50,782 nucleotides of DNA, from NCBI GenBank assembly GCA_037381085.1, contig JARRRD010000009.1:1-50782 (forward strand). The letters are read 5' to 3'. The translations under genes and the position numbers were made by a program. Below, piece by piece: positions 32,231-41,562 of this stretch. Below the pieces are notes generated by a model. That model was not told the origin of the DNA. It did not search any database and saw nothing but the letters and a program-made list of their open reading frames with translations. Position 1 is the stretch's first letter; each line of letters opens with the position of its first letter. This stretch comes from JARRRD01 sp037381085. Its GTDB lineage: Bacteria; Nitrospirota; Thermodesulfovibrionia; Thermodesulfovibrionales; UBA6898.

Positions 32231-34125
32231 CGCAGCACCGCAATAGCTATGGTTATGATCGCCCCGAGGGCGATGCCCATCGCATAGAACCTGACCTTGC
32301 CGTTCTGAGTAAGGCTCAGAATACTGTTCATTGCCTGGTTGTACCAGGCTATACCCGTATAGATCAGGTCTATGAAATCGTCTTTGTTGATACGTGCCAG
32401 CCAGATGAAGGGCCTCACGAGGAGCACGTCATAAAGCCAGTCAAAGGCCCATCCCGAAAACCAGAAACGGTGCAGAAGCATGCCGGGCGAGGTACGGGCG
32501 AGCCGTGCTGAGAGGCCCGGCATCCAAAGGAAGAAGAGCCATGCGAAAAAGACTCCACCCAGGGAGACAACAACAGCTATTATCTCCAGTATCCATTCCA
32601 TATGCTCTCCGCTGAGCGGCTTTACAGGAGGGAGCGCGGTATGCATGAATCCCGAAAAAATCGTAACGTTTCCCATGATGGCAGGCAGCTCGATATAGCC
32701 TCCCGTGACGGACAGGAAAGCCAGCACGACCAGGGGAATGAGCATGCGGGTTCCGGGCTTCTTGCTTACCTCCGAATGGGCCTCGCCGAAGAAGGTGATG
32801 AAGACCATCCTGAAGGTATAGAGGGAGGTGAGCAGGGCGCCGACAATGCCCGCCGCCCAAAGCCATTTGCTGCCCCTTCCCGATGACCACGCCAGCCACA
32901 ATATCTGGTCCTTGCTGAAGAAGCCGGCCGTAACAAGCGGGATGGCGCTCAGGGATGCGGAAGCGATGAGGAACGTCCAGAAGGTAACGGGCAGTTGCCT
33001 GCGCAGCCCGCCCATCTTGAACATGTCGTGCTCATGGTGGAGCCCGTGGATGATCACCCCCGCGCCGAGGAAGAGGAGGGCCTTGAAGAATGCATGGGTC
33101 ATGAAGTGGAATATGGCGGCCGACCATGCACCCACTCCCAGTGCGAGGAACATGTATCCTATCTGGCTTATCGTCGAATAGGCCAATACCCTCTTGATGT
33201 CCTTCTGGGTGATGGCGCTGAAACCGGAAAGGAGCAGCGTCAGTGCCCCGATGACCGCCACTGCCGCGAGCACAGGAGGGGCCAGCTCAAAAAGGATGTG
33301 GGTCCGGGCGATTATATAAACACCGGCCGTAACCATCGTTGCCGCATGTATAAGGGCGCTCACGGGGGTAGGACCTGCCATCGCGTCCGGCAGCCAGGTC
33401 TGGAGGGGAAGCTGCGCTGACTTTCCCACGGCCCCGCCCAGGATGAGCGCGGCCGCAGCTACAGGCAACAGCGACCCCGGTGACCAGCTCTGGTGTGCCT
33501 TCTCCATCAGCTCCTGGATCTGCAGTGTCCCCAGATTGTTATAGAGCAGAAAGAGACCGACTGCCATGGCGGCATCGCCGACCCTGGTGACCACGAAGGC
33601 CTTTCGGGCGGCATAGCCGTTTTTCGGGTCTTTATACCAGAACCCTATCAGAAGATAGCTGCAGAGCCCGACGCCTTCCCAGCCAAGATAGAAGAGAAGG
33701 AGGTTTTGAGCAAGCAGAAGGACGAGCATGGAACCCACGAAGAGGTTCATATAGGCGAAGAAGCGGCTGTACCCCTCGTCTTCCTCCATAAACTCTGAAG
33801 AATACAGATGGATAAGAAATCCAACCACCGTTACGACGAGCATCATTACGAGAGACAAGGCATCGAGATAGAAGGTTATACCGGGCGAAAGACCGGCCAC
33901 GTCAAGCCATTGCCAGAGGGTCTGTGTATAGAAATGCCCGGGAGGCGGAGCTGACATGAAATCCACTGCGACCATGACGGAGAGTATGGCCGACAGGGCC
34001 ACCGACCCCACACCGACAAGGGCGACGGCCCGGCCCTCCAGTCTCTTCCCGGCCAGTGCCAGCACGAGAAAACCGGCAAAGGGCAGGCACGGAATCAGCC
34101 ACAGGAGTTCGAGCATTATCGTCAC
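32227..34125 (-). CDS. nuoL: NADH-quinone oxidoreductase subunit L
   Basis: A 632-residue subunit, the most distal proton pump of complex I. It shows FYLGWEGVGLCSYLLIGFW (channel glutamate), GKSAQLPLQTWLPDAMAGPTPVSALIHAATMVTAG, and a C-terminal region after residue 480 that fits the long lateral helix and final anchoring helix of NuoL. The start overlaps the nuoK stop by 4 bp. Confidence 0.97.
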   Translation of the reverse strand: MTIMLELLWLIPCLPFAGFLVLALAGKRLEGRAVALVGVGSVALSAILSVMVAVDFMSAPPPGHFYTQTLWQWLDVAGLSPGITFYLDALSLVMMLVVTVVGFLIHLYSSEFMEEDEGYSRFFAYMNLFVGSMLVLLLAQNLLLFYLGWEGVGLCSYLLIGFWYKDPKNGYAARKAFVVTRVGDAAMAVGLFLLYNNLGTLQIQELMEKAHQSWSPGSLLPVAAAALILGGAVGKSAQLPLQTWLPDAMAGPTPVSALIHAATMVTAGVYIIARTHILFELAPPVLAAVAVIGALTLLLSGFSAITQKDIKRVLAYSTISQIGYMFLALGVGAWSAAIFHFMTHAFFKALLFLGAGVIIHGLHHEHDMFKMGGLRRQLPVTFWTFLIASASLSAIPLVTAGFFSKDQILWLAWSSGRGSKWLWAAGIVGALLTSLYTFRMVFITFFGEAHSEVSKKPGTRMLIPLVVLAFLSVTGGYIELPAIMGNVTIFSGFMHTALPPVKPLSGEHMEWILEIIAVVVSLGGVFFAWLFFLWMPGLSARLARTSPGMLLHRFWFSGWAFDWLYDVLLVRPFIWLARINKDDFIDLIYTGIAWYNQAMNSILSLTQNGKVRFYAMGIALGAIITIAIAVLR

Positions 34126-34430
34126 CCCCTCATCCTGCTTGCCTCATCGGCATCGAGTGTCTTGAACCTGTGATAGAACCGGAGCACCAGTGCAAGCCCC
34201 ACCGAGACCTCGGCGGCAGCCATGGTGAGGATAAATATAAACATGATCTGGCCGTCGGCCTGGTGCCACTTCGACCCGGCCACCACAAAGGCCAGCCCTG
34301 CAGCGTTCAGCATGATCTCGATGGACATGAGGATAAAGATGACGTTTCTTCGCATGAGGACCCCGGCCAGGCCGAACGCGAAAAGAATCCCGGCGAGTGT
34401 CAGCCCGTATTCCATCGGTATTGATATCAT
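34122..34430 (-). CDS. nuoK: NADH-quinone oxidoreductase subunit K
   Basis: A 102-residue, three-helix subunit, normal length for NuoK. The membrane glutamates of the E-channel are visible in MSIEIMLNAAGLAF and MAAAEVSVGLAL. The listed ATG gives MISIPMEYGLTLAGIL. The start overlaps the end of nuoJ by 4 bp. Confidence 0.96.
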   Translation of the reverse strand: MISIPMEYGLTLAGILFAFGLAGVLMRRNVIFILMSIEIMLNAAGLAFVVAGSKWHQADGQIMFIFILTMAAAEVSVGLALVLRFYHRFKTLDADEASRMRG

Positions 34431-34945
34431 GGCCTTCCACCTCCCCGTCCCTCATCTTCAAAATGGCGGCCGATGTGGTAAGCCCCGGCAAGTCCTGCAA
34501 GGAGAAGGATGGAGGAAAGCTCCACTCCGAGGAGATAGGGACCCAGCAGGGCTACGCCTACCTGCCTGGACCCGACAATTTCCGGGCTGAACGGGGGGCC
34601 GGTCCTGTGGAGCAGGATGAAGATGACCTCTCCCAGGAGCACGGCAGCCAGTATCACCGGTCCTGCCCAGGTCTCCGCCGTCAGCCATTCGCTTTCTCTC
34701 TCCGCATCTTTGGAGCCGAGATTCAGCATCATGACCACGAAAACGAACAGGACCATGATCGCCCCCGCATAGATAATGATTTCGAGCGCCGCAATAAACG
34801 GGGCCCCCAGGACGAAAAAGACAAGGGCCACCGCAAGAAGTGAGACGACGAGGTAGAGAAGTGCGTGGACCACATTCTTTTTTACCATGACCATGAACGT
34901 CGCGATGACCGCTATGACGGAAGATATGTAAAAAAGCGTTTCCAT
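34427..34945 (-). CDS. nuoJ: NADH-quinone oxidoreductase subunit J
   Basis: A 172-residue membrane subunit with five hydrophobic helices. The signature AALEIIIYAGAIMVLFVFVVMMLNLG is the TM3 of NuoJ, whose pi-bulge is part of the coupling path. It starts 9 bp after the nuoI stop and overlaps nuoK. Confidence 0.96.
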   Translation of the reverse strand: METLFYISSVIAVIATFMVMVKKNVVHALLYLVVSLLAVALVFFVLGAPFIAALEIIIYAGAIMVLFVFVVMMLNLGSKDAERESEWLTAETWAGPVILAAVLLGEVIFILLHRTGPPFSPEIVGSRQVGVALLGPYLLGVELSSILLLAGLAGAYHIGRHFEDEGRGGGRP

Positions 34946-34954
34946 TATCGTCTC

Positions 34955-35470
34955 CTACGGCATCAGGGTCCTGACATCGACGGGAGGCTGCTCGTTTTCG
35001 GCCTCGCCCTTGTCCTTTCCCTTTACCGACAACCCTGCCACACGGTAGAAATTGTAATCATGGTACTTCCCCGGACCGCTTATGAGCAGGTCTTCCTTTT
35101 CGTAAACCAGGCTCTGCCTGTTGTATTCGCACATCTCGAAATCCGGCGTCAGCTGGATCGCATAGGTCGGGCAGGCTTCCTCGCAGAAACCGCAGAATAT
35201 GCAGCGCGAAAAATTTATCCGGAAAAATTCGGGATATCTTCTCCCGTACTCGTCCTCGGTCGCCTGGAGAGAGATGCAGTCAACGGGGCATGCCACTGCA
35301 CATAGATAGCAGGCCACGCAGCGCTCCTCACCGTCGGGGTCCCGCGAAAGGATGATCCTCCCCCTCCAGCGTGGCGGAAGATAGGGCTTCTCCTCGGGAT
35401 ACTGTATCGTCACCCTCTTCCGGAACATATGCATAAATACCGACCAGATTGTCCTTAAGATGCTGAACAT
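34955..35470 (-). CDS. nuoI: NADH-quinone oxidoreductase subunit I (2x4Fe-4S)
   Basis: A 171-residue ferredoxin-like subunit. Two 4Fe-4S motifs are present, CVACYLCAVACP and CIFCGFCEEACP, corresponding to clusters N6a and N6b that pass electrons to N2. The N-terminal amphipathic helix (MFSILRTIWSVFMHMF) is the membrane contact. The ATG follows GGAGAATGAATAA. It is separated from nuoH by a 256-bp gap containing a palindromic repeat element. Confidence 0.97.
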   Translation of the reverse strand: MFSILRTIWSVFMHMFRKRVTIQYPEEKPYLPPRWRGRIILSRDPDGEERCVACYLCAVACPVDCISLQATEDEYGRRYPEFFRINFSRCIFCGFCEEACPTYAIQLTPDFEMCEYNRQSLVYEKEDLLISGPGKYHDYNFYRVAGLSVKGKDKGEAENEQPPVDVRTLMP

Positions 35471-35561
35471 TTATTCATTCTCCAGTCTAATGCGTTCCCA
35501 ATCGCTTTCATAGGACCTTGGAAAAACCACTCATCGTCATTGAGCCGAAAATGCTTATATG

Positions 35562-35657
35562 TGTCATTCCCGCAAGTGGAACGAGTCGGGAATCTTTCTG
35601 TATATACGCTTTTGCGAAGGAAAGGCGAAGAAAGATTCCGGACAAGCCGGAATGACA
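35562..35657. repeat. 96-bp nested inverted-repeat (MITE-like) element between nuoH and nuoI
   Basis: The ends are exact inverted repeats TGTCATTCC (35562-35570) and GGAATGACA (35649-35657). Inside lies a second exact inverted pair, GGAATCTTTCT (35589-35599) and AGAAAGATTCC (35629-35639). The transcript would fold into a long stem-loop. There is no coding gene; the short open frame across it is the kind of peptide that such dispersed elements produce. It lies within an otherwise tightly packed operon. Confidence 0.75.
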
Positions 35658-35726
35658 TAAAAAGCGGATAACATAAAATTTCAATCTTGAGACAGGTTCA
35701 AATGTCTTGCTATTGAGAAACATTTT

Positions 35727-36680
35727 CTAGCCCGCCGCCAGGATTATCGTGGCCGTCACCACGAGGTTCAAAAGGGAAAGCGGAAGCAGCACCTTCCATC
35801 CATAGGCCATGAGCTGGTCGTAGCGCGGTCTGGGAAGAGCGGCCCTGAGCAGTATGAACAGGGATATAAATACAAAGGTCTTGATGAAAAACCAGACCAG
35901 CGGGGGCAGGAAGGGTCCCAGCCAACCCCCGAAGAAAAGGACCGCCATCAGGGCTGATATGAGTGTGACGCCCAGATATTCGCCCACGAAGAACAGCCCG
36001 AACTTCATCGCCGAATATTCCGAATGAAAGCCCGCCACAAGCTCGCTCTCGGCCTCGGGCAGGTCGAAGGGCAGCCTGTGGGTCTCGGCAATCCCCGCAA
36101 TGAAAAAGACTACCATTCCGAAAAACTGCGGGATGCAGAACCATAGTCCTTTCTGTGCATTGACGATGGTCGTTAGATTGAAGGAACCCGCGATCATCAC
36201 CACGCCCATGAGAGAGAGCCCCATGAAGACCTCGTAACTGAGCATCTGGGCCGCTGCCCGCAGGCCTCCCAGGAGGGAGTACTTGCTTGCCGATGCCCAT
36301 CCGCCCAAGGCAACGCTGTAAACGCCCAGGGAGGACATGGCGAGAAAGAAGAGAAGTCCCACGTTGATGTCGGCCACCTTGATCACGGAGGTGAAAGGGA
36401 CAACCGTAAAGGCCATGAGCACCGTTATCACAACGATTGCCGGGGCTATGATAAAGACGGGCTTGTCCGCGAAGGGGGGAGTCCAGTCTTCCTTCGCGAG
36501 GATCTTTACCATATCGGCCAGCACCTGCAGCAGGCCGAAAGGACCGACCCGGTTTGGACCGTACCTGTCCTGCCAGAGGCCGAGAAGGCGACGCTCGAGC
36601 CATATGAGCCCTCCGCCGATGGTGAGGGTGGCGCCCAGAACGAATATGATAATGAATATCGACCTCAACGTTTCATTCAT
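35727..36680 (-). CDS. nuoH: NADH-quinone oxidoreductase subunit H
   Basis: A 317-residue subunit forming the quinone chamber. Family features are GLIWLERRLLGLWQDRYGPNRVGPFGLLQ, the quinone-loop glutamates in AETHRLPFDLPEAESELVAGFHSEYS, and FIKTFVFISLFILLRAALPRPRYDQLM. Eight helices are expected. The ATG at 36680 overlaps the nuoG stop by 8 bp; a GTG two codons upstream (36686) is possible. Confidence 0.96.
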   Translation of the reverse strand: MNETLRSIFIIIFVLGATLTIGGGLIWLERRLLGLWQDRYGPNRVGPFGLLQVLADMVKILAKEDWTPPFADKPVFIIAPAIVVITVLMAFTVVPFTSVIKVADINVGLLFFLAMSSLGVYSVALGGWASASKYSLLGGLRAAAQMLSYEVFMGLSLMGVVMIAGSFNLTTIVNAQKGLWFCIPQFFGMVVFFIAGIAETHRLPFDLPEAESELVAGFHSEYSAMKFGLFFVGEYLGVTLISALMAVLFFGGWLGPFLPPLVWFFIKTFVFISLFILLRAALPRPRYDQLMAYGWKVLLPLSLLNLVVTATIILAAG

Positions 36681-39417
36681 GAGCACCCGTTCTTTTCCCG
36701 CCTTTTTTCAGCCTTCCCCGGTAGGGAAGAGCAACGCCTTCGAGTCCCGGCAGACCGGTGGGCAGGGCAGCCGTACCGGCCGGCAGGGACGGCATCCTTT
36801 CGGCCCTTAATAAAAGGGTCTGTGACCCTATCTTTATTTCCACCTCGTCGCCGTCCTGAATCTCAAGGTGGTCCAGCGTTTCGGCATTCAACCCTACATA
36901 CGGCCCCGGCACGAGACCGGAGATTCCGGGAGACCTTGCGCTCAGCTCTTCGGACCCGAAGATATGGTAACAGGGCAGAACGAGAAGTTTCCCCTCTTTC
37001 TCTTCGAAAGGAGAAGGAACCTTCATGAAGTAATGCGCCTCTCCTTCCTTTTCCGGTTCGATCAGGCGCCGTCCCGGGTTGCCCCCTGCCAGCGGTCCTC
37101 CCACCTCGCTCTGGAACTTGTTTACGGACTGTACCGAGTTCCATCCCGGAGCCCAGAACCTCGGTATCAGGGGTGAAGGCGGTCTCCCGGCGTAGCCCTC
37201 CATGGACCAGGAGAGCGGGGAGTCCGGGTCTTCAGGCGGCCGGGGTTCATGGACGCTCACATCGGCATGCATGGCCGTTCTGCCGCTGAAGCGGTGGGGC
37301 TGTCTGGGGACCCGCTGCCCGGCGATTCGGAACCCCGCGCCGGGGGCGATCCCGTCGGCAGGCCTGAAAAGGGGCATGTCGGCCGCCATGGCCTTCCTCA
37401 CGTCATCAAGCCCTTTCCAATCCGCCGCCGCCTCTCTCCTTGTCCAGACCATCATGTCGCGTATCCAGCGCCAGCTCTCCTGCATGTCCCCCCCGGGGAT
37501 GAAGACCTGATAGAAGCCCTGGGCCCGCCCCTCGTTATTGACAAACGATCCGTCGCTTTCGGCGAAGGTGCCCGCCGGGAGCACCACGTCGGCCCTGAAG
37601 GTCGTCCTGTTCAGGTAATGGTCTATGGCTATTACATGACTGTCCGGCCCGAAGAACCTGTCCAGCTTATCCGCCTCCATCCTCCTGTAGAGATCGTTTT
37701 CAAGAACGATGACAGAATCGGCAGTCCCGTCGATTACCCTCCTTACCGCCCCCTCGAGACCTTCGCCTCCCATGAGTCCGAGACCGAGACTGTTACACTC
37801 GGGCACGACGAAACAAAGCCCGGCCTCCTTCCCGCCTTCGCATAATGCCCACGCCACATTCGCCGCGGCACGGATGACTTCCCTGCTTCCGCATCCCGTG
37901 CCGGAAACTATAAGGGGCCGTTCAGCCGTCTTCAGCGCCCTGGCTATCCTTCTGGCCAGAGACGATGTTTCCTTCGGCAGATCATCGACTGCAGGGAGGT
38001 CTTTCTTTATCTCGTGGGCAACGGCGAAACCCAGGCGGGCCAAGTCTTCAGGCGGGGCGTGATGAATCCCGGCCGCGATGTCGTCTATCCTCGTGTCGCA
38101 GGTCGAGCCGATAAAGAGAGGCCCCTTTCCGTCCTGGATCGCTTCACGGACTGCCGCGTCGTTCCATTCGGGTATGCGCAGTTGCCTGACGATCTCCATC
38201 GGTTTCCTGCGCACGGACTGCCTCAGGGCAAGGGCCAGCATCGGCGCGGTGTTGGATACATCCTCACCGAGGAGGAATACCGAGTCGGCCATCGAGACAT
38301 CGTGAAGAGAAGGGGAGCGGGCCGGACTCTTCTGCATTATACCTGCTATCTCCGAGATCGTCTCATGCTCTTTTTCCGAAAGACCCTGATAAAAGTTCTC
38401 GGGACCAACGAGAGAACGGAGGGCGAAATTCGCTTCCATCGAGGCCCTCGGGGAGCCGATGCCGATGACCCGCGCCCCGAAGTGAAGTATCTTCGATATA
38501 TATTCAAGGGCTTCCTCTTTCGAAGCGGGGCCGCCGGGCGTGTCCTTATGGATGTTCAACAGGGGTTTCCTGATCCTGGTGTCGCTGTTGACGAACCCGT
38601 AGCCGAAGCGGCCGCGGTCACAGAGGAAATAGCCGTTCACATCGCCGTTATAACGGTTGAGTATCCTGCGAAGCGTACCGTACCTCTCGCCCGGTATGGT
38701 GTTACACCCCAGACCGCAGTGTACGCAGACGGAAGGCGCTGTCTGGAGGTCCCACTTGCGGGTGTAATGGCTCTTGAGGGTCTTGTCGGTAAATACCCCG
38801 GTGGGGCAGATCTCGATAAGGTTGCCGCTGAACTCGCTCCTGAGGACGCCCTCCTCATGCTTTCCAAAATAGACTGAATCATGGGCCGAAAAAACCGAAA
38901 AATCCCGTTCGCCGGCGTAATCGTTATAGAAGCGGATACACCGGTAGCACTGGATGCACCGGTTCATCTCGTGGTTTATGAAGGGTCCGAGGTACTGGTT
39001 CCGGTGGGTCCTTTTTCTGAACCTCGTCCTCCGGTAGATATGACCGGTCATTACGGTCATGTCCTGGAGGTGGCATTCGCCGCCCTCATCGCAGACCGGG
39101 CAGTCGTGTGGGTGGTTCAGCATCAGCCACTCGATGACACTCGCCCTGAACTGCCTCGCCTCGGGATCGTCGATCGAGAGGCGGATGCCTTCTGTCGCGG
39201 CAGTCATGCAGGACATGACAATCTTTCCCTTCCTGTCTTTTTCATCCCTGAAGACCTTGACCGCGCACTGCCTGCAAGCACCGACGGAATGCATTGCCGG
39301 ATGCCAGCAGAAATAGGGGATGTTGAAACCAAGGGAGAGACAGGCCTTAAGCAGGTCCTGCCCTTCCTCGACCTCATAGGCTTTATCGTCTATATATATA
39401 GTGACCATCTTTTCCAT
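36673..39417 (-). CDS. nuoG: NADH-quinone oxidoreductase subunit G
   Basis: A 914-residue peripheral-arm subunit. It has the N-terminal 2Fe-2S domain (CWHPAMHSVGACRQC), the HPHDCPVC-x4-GEC His/Cys 4Fe-4S site, CIQCYRC, and the extra CVHCGLGC motif of cluster N7 found in E. coli-type NuoG. The molybdopterin-oxidoreductase-like domain that follows lacks a cofactor role. Length matches the long E. coli-type form (about 900). A second in-frame ATG lies three codons on. No strong ribosome site precedes it, and it is separated from nuoF by a 315-bp gap that contains a repeat element. Confidence 0.97.
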   Translation of the reverse strand: MEKMVTIYIDDKAYEVEEGQDLLKACLSLGFNIPYFCWHPAMHSVGACRQCAVKVFRDEKDRKGKIVMSCMTAATEGIRLSIDDPEARQFRASVIEWLMLNHPHDCPVCDEGGECHLQDMTVMTGHIYRRTRFRKRTHRNQYLGPFINHEMNRCIQCYRCIRFYNDYAGERDFSVFSAHDSVYFGKHEEGVLRSEFSGNLIEICPTGVFTDKTLKSHYTRKWDLQTAPSVCVHCGLGCNTIPGERYGTLRRILNRYNGDVNGYFLCDRGRFGYGFVNSDTRIRKPLLNIHKDTPGGPASKEEALEYISKILHFGARVIGIGSPRASMEANFALRSLVGPENFYQGLSEKEHETISEIAGIMQKSPARSPSLHDVSMADSVFLLGEDVSNTAPMLALALRQSVRRKPMEIVRQLRIPEWNDAAVREAIQDGKGPLFIGSTCDTRIDDIAAGIHHAPPEDLARLGFAVAHEIKKDLPAVDDLPKETSSLARRIARALKTAERPLIVSGTGCGSREVIRAAANVAWALCEGGKEAGLCFVVPECNSLGLGLMGGEGLEGAVRRVIDGTADSVIVLENDLYRRMEADKLDRFFGPDSHVIAIDHYLNRTTFRADVVLPAGTFAESDGSFVNNEGRAQGFYQVFIPGGDMQESWRWIRDMMVWTRREAAADWKGLDDVRKAMAADMPLFRPADGIAPGAGFRIAGQRVPRQPHRFSGRTAMHADVSVHEPRPPEDPDSPLSWSMEGYAGRPPSPLIPRFWAPGWNSVQSVNKFQSEVGGPLAGGNPGRRLIEPEKEGEAHYFMKVPSPFEEKEGKLLVLPCYHIFGSEELSARSPGISGLVPGPYVGLNAETLDHLEIQDGDEVEIKIGSQTLLLRAERMPSLPAGTAALPTGLPGLEGVALPYRGRLKKGGKRTGAHE

Positions 39418-39732
39418 GTTTAAAAGATCACTTGAGCCACAAAAGACACATAACAGAAAGCACGGAACGGAGCATAAGAATATTATTCATAAAATCCCTC
39501 CCAAACCTCCCTTTTCCAAAGGGAGGAAATTGCCCCTCTTTGGCAAAGAGGGGTTAGGGGAGATTTTCTGGCAAATCTAACCGCCGTTTTCCGGTCAAAG
39601 ATTACCCTTTCCAGTCTGTCAATGCTATTAACTGCTCTACTCATTGCAGAATGCTCTTCCTTTTGATATCATTTTCTGAATATTGTGCCTTATGTGGCCA
39701 TCCGCCGTTTCCGGATTTGCAAGAGTTGTCCG
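39418..39732. other. 315-bp gap between nuoG and nuoF
   Basis: No gene is supported. It contains the double-hairpin repeat at 39491-39567 and about 165 bp of otherwise featureless sequence. A short minus-strand frame beginning MSRAVNSIDRLERVIFDRK runs into the repeat and looks like noise or a tiny relic. Confidence 0.5.
39491..39567. repeat. 77-bp double-hairpin intergenic repeat between nuoF and nuoG
   Basis: The ends AAAATC and GATTTT are inverted. Two perfect 9-bp hairpins sit side by side: CCTCCCTTT/AAAGGGAGG (39506-39526, loop 3) and CCCCTCTTT/AAAGAGGGG (39533-39553, loop 3). This is the pattern of a dispersed non-autonomous repeat seen in many genomes, with subterminal CCTCCCAAACC and GGTTAGGGGAG arms. 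In the nuo transcript it would form strong stems that may affect processing or stability. Confidence 0.75.
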
Positions 39733-41016
39733 TCATGCCCGTCTCTTCCAAGAGCAGCCCTTCTCGCGTATGTGCCGTTCGAAGTCTTCCCTGAAATACT
39801 TGATCGCACTCTGGAGAGGCTCTACCGCACCCGGGGCAAGGGCGCAGAATGTATGGCCCGGCCCCAGCAGCCTGCAGTGAAGCTCCAGGTTTTCGATGTC
39901 CCCGTCCCTGCCCTCGCCGCTCTCTATCGCATTAAGGATCTTGACGACCCATGGCAGGCCCTCGCGGCAGGGCGTGCACCAGCCGCAGGATTCCCGGGCG
40001 AAGAAGACAGAGAGGTTCAGGACCATGCCCACAGGGCATGTCTTATCGTCGAGTATGATCATAGTGCCGGTGCCCATCCTGCTTCCGTAATTCGGCACCG
40101 TGTCAAAATCCAGGTTGATGTCGAGGTGCTCCTCAACAAGAAAATCCGTCGACACCCCGCCCGGAAGAAGTCCCCTGAAACCGAAACCGTCCCGCATGCC
40201 TCCGGCGTGGTCTTCAAGGATCTCCCGGATCGTGGTCCCCATCGGAAGCTCCCATAGACCGGGCTTTTTCACATTGCCGCTTACGCCATAGAGCTTCGTG
40301 CCCCCGTCATCGGACCTGCTCAGCCCTTTGAACCAGTCGGCGCCGTTATTGATGATGTGGGGGACATTATAGAAGGACTCCACGTTATTGACGACAGTAG
40401 GTTTGCCCCATAATCCGCTCACTTGCGGATAGGGCGGCTTTGCGCGGGGAATGGCCCTCTTTCCCTCCAGAGCATTCAACAGGGCGGTCTCCTCGCCGCA
40501 TATGTAGCGGCCGGCACTCACATGGAGATAAAGGTCGAGGCTGTAGCCCGATCCAAGTATATTCTTCCCCAGATATTTCTTCTCATAGGCCTCGGCAAGG
40601 GCCCTCCGCAAGCGCTCTTCTGCGACCTTGTATGCCCACCGGAGGAAGATGTAACCGATATCGGCCTGGATCGCATAGGCGGCTACGATGACAGCCTCAA
40701 TCATTCCATGTGGGTTCCCTTCGAGAAGCATGCGGTCCTTGAAGGTCCCGGGCTCCATCTCATCGGCATTGACGACGATATACCTGGGCCGGGGCGCGTC
40801 CTCGCCCATGGGTACGAAACTCCATTTCTGGCCCGTGGGAAAGCCCGCTCCGCCCCTTCCCCGGAGGTTCGATTTCTTAACCTCTTCCTGGACTTCCTTA
40901 GGCGCCATGCCTTTCAGAGCCTTCCTTACCGACCTGTACCCTCCGGCCTTCTCGTATTCAGCGACGTTCATGGGCTCCCGTCCGGGGATTATGTGCTCGG
41001 TCAAAGGGCGTTCCAT
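39733..41016 (-). CDS. nuoF: NADH-quinone oxidoreductase subunit F
   Basis: A 427-residue NADH-binding flavoprotein subunit. FMN/NADH site RGRGGAGFPTGQKWSF, NADEMEPGTFKDR, SAGRYICGEETALLNALEGKRAIPR and the N3 cluster motif ESCGWCTPCREG plus a later HTFC are all present. It takes electrons from NADH. The ATG overlaps the nuoE stop by one base (TAATG). Confidence 0.97.
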   Translation of the reverse strand: MERPLTEHIIPGREPMNVAEYEKAGGYRSVRKALKGMAPKEVQEEVKKSNLRGRGGAGFPTGQKWSFVPMGEDAPRPRYIVVNADEMEPGTFKDRMLLEGNPHGMIEAVIVAAYAIQADIGYIFLRWAYKVAEERLRRALAEAYEKKYLGKNILGSGYSLDLYLHVSAGRYICGEETALLNALEGKRAIPRAKPPYPQVSGLWGKPTVVNNVESFYNVPHIINNGADWFKGLSRSDDGGTKLYGVSGNVKKPGLWELPMGTTIREILEDHAGGMRDGFGFRGLLPGGVSTDFLVEEHLDINLDFDTVPNYGSRMGTGTMIILDDKTCPVGMVLNLSVFFARESCGWCTPCREGLPWVVKILNAIESGEGRDGDIENLELHCRLLGPGHTFCALAPGAVEPLQSAIKYFREDFERHIREKGCSWKRRA

Positions 41017-41507
41017 TAGAGGTCTTCCCCTTTCTCTGTCCGGGAATGGCCGTGTCTTGCAAGCAGATCGTCTATCTTTTCCGCGGTCAGATTTCCGTAA
41101 AGCACGTCGTCGATCATCATTGCCGGCGCAACGTCGCAGGCCCCGAGGCAGGCGGTGGGAAGAAGGGTAAAGCGGCCGTCAGCCGTTGTCTCGCCCGGAC
41201 CGATGCCAAGCCGTTTCCCGAGATGGTCCCTGATGATGTCGTAGCCGGTGACCCAGCAGCTTACACTGTCACAGATCAGGATCACGTGTCTTCCCACAGG
41301 TCTCCTGAAAATGAGACTGTAAAAGGTTGCAACGTTATCGAGTTCGTCGACGGACATGTCAAGCATCCCCGCAATATCGGCGATCTCATCGGATATCCAG
41401 CCCCGTCGCCGCTGCACGATCTTCAGGGCCTCGATGCAGGCGGCCCTCTTTTGCGCGTACTGCCTGAGCTCTTCCTCTATCTCTTTTCTTTCTTCTTCCG
41501 TCAACAT
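41016..41507 (-). CDS. nuoE: NADH-quinone oxidoreductase subunit E
   Basis: A 163-residue thioredoxin-like 2Fe-2S subunit, with cysteines in CDSVSC and CLGAC (cluster N1a). The ATG used gives MLTEEERKEIEEELRQYAQ, the usual NuoE start. The frame stays open 27 codons upstream and overlaps the end of nuoCD, but that stretch encodes a low-complexity peptide from a TTACTA-rich simple repeat and is unlikely to be protein. Confidence 0.95.
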   Translation of the reverse strand: MLTEEERKEIEEELRQYAQKRAACIEALKIVQRRRGWISDEIADIAGMLDMSVDELDNVATFYSLIFRRPVGRHVILICDSVSCWVTGYDIIRDHLGKRLGIGPGETTADGRFTLLPTACLGACDVAPAMMIDDVLYGNLTAEKIDDLLARHGHSRTEKGEDL

Positions 41508-41562
41508 GACAGTAAATAGTAAGTAATGAATAGTAAGTAGTAAGTGGTAAACAAAGTGTTCT

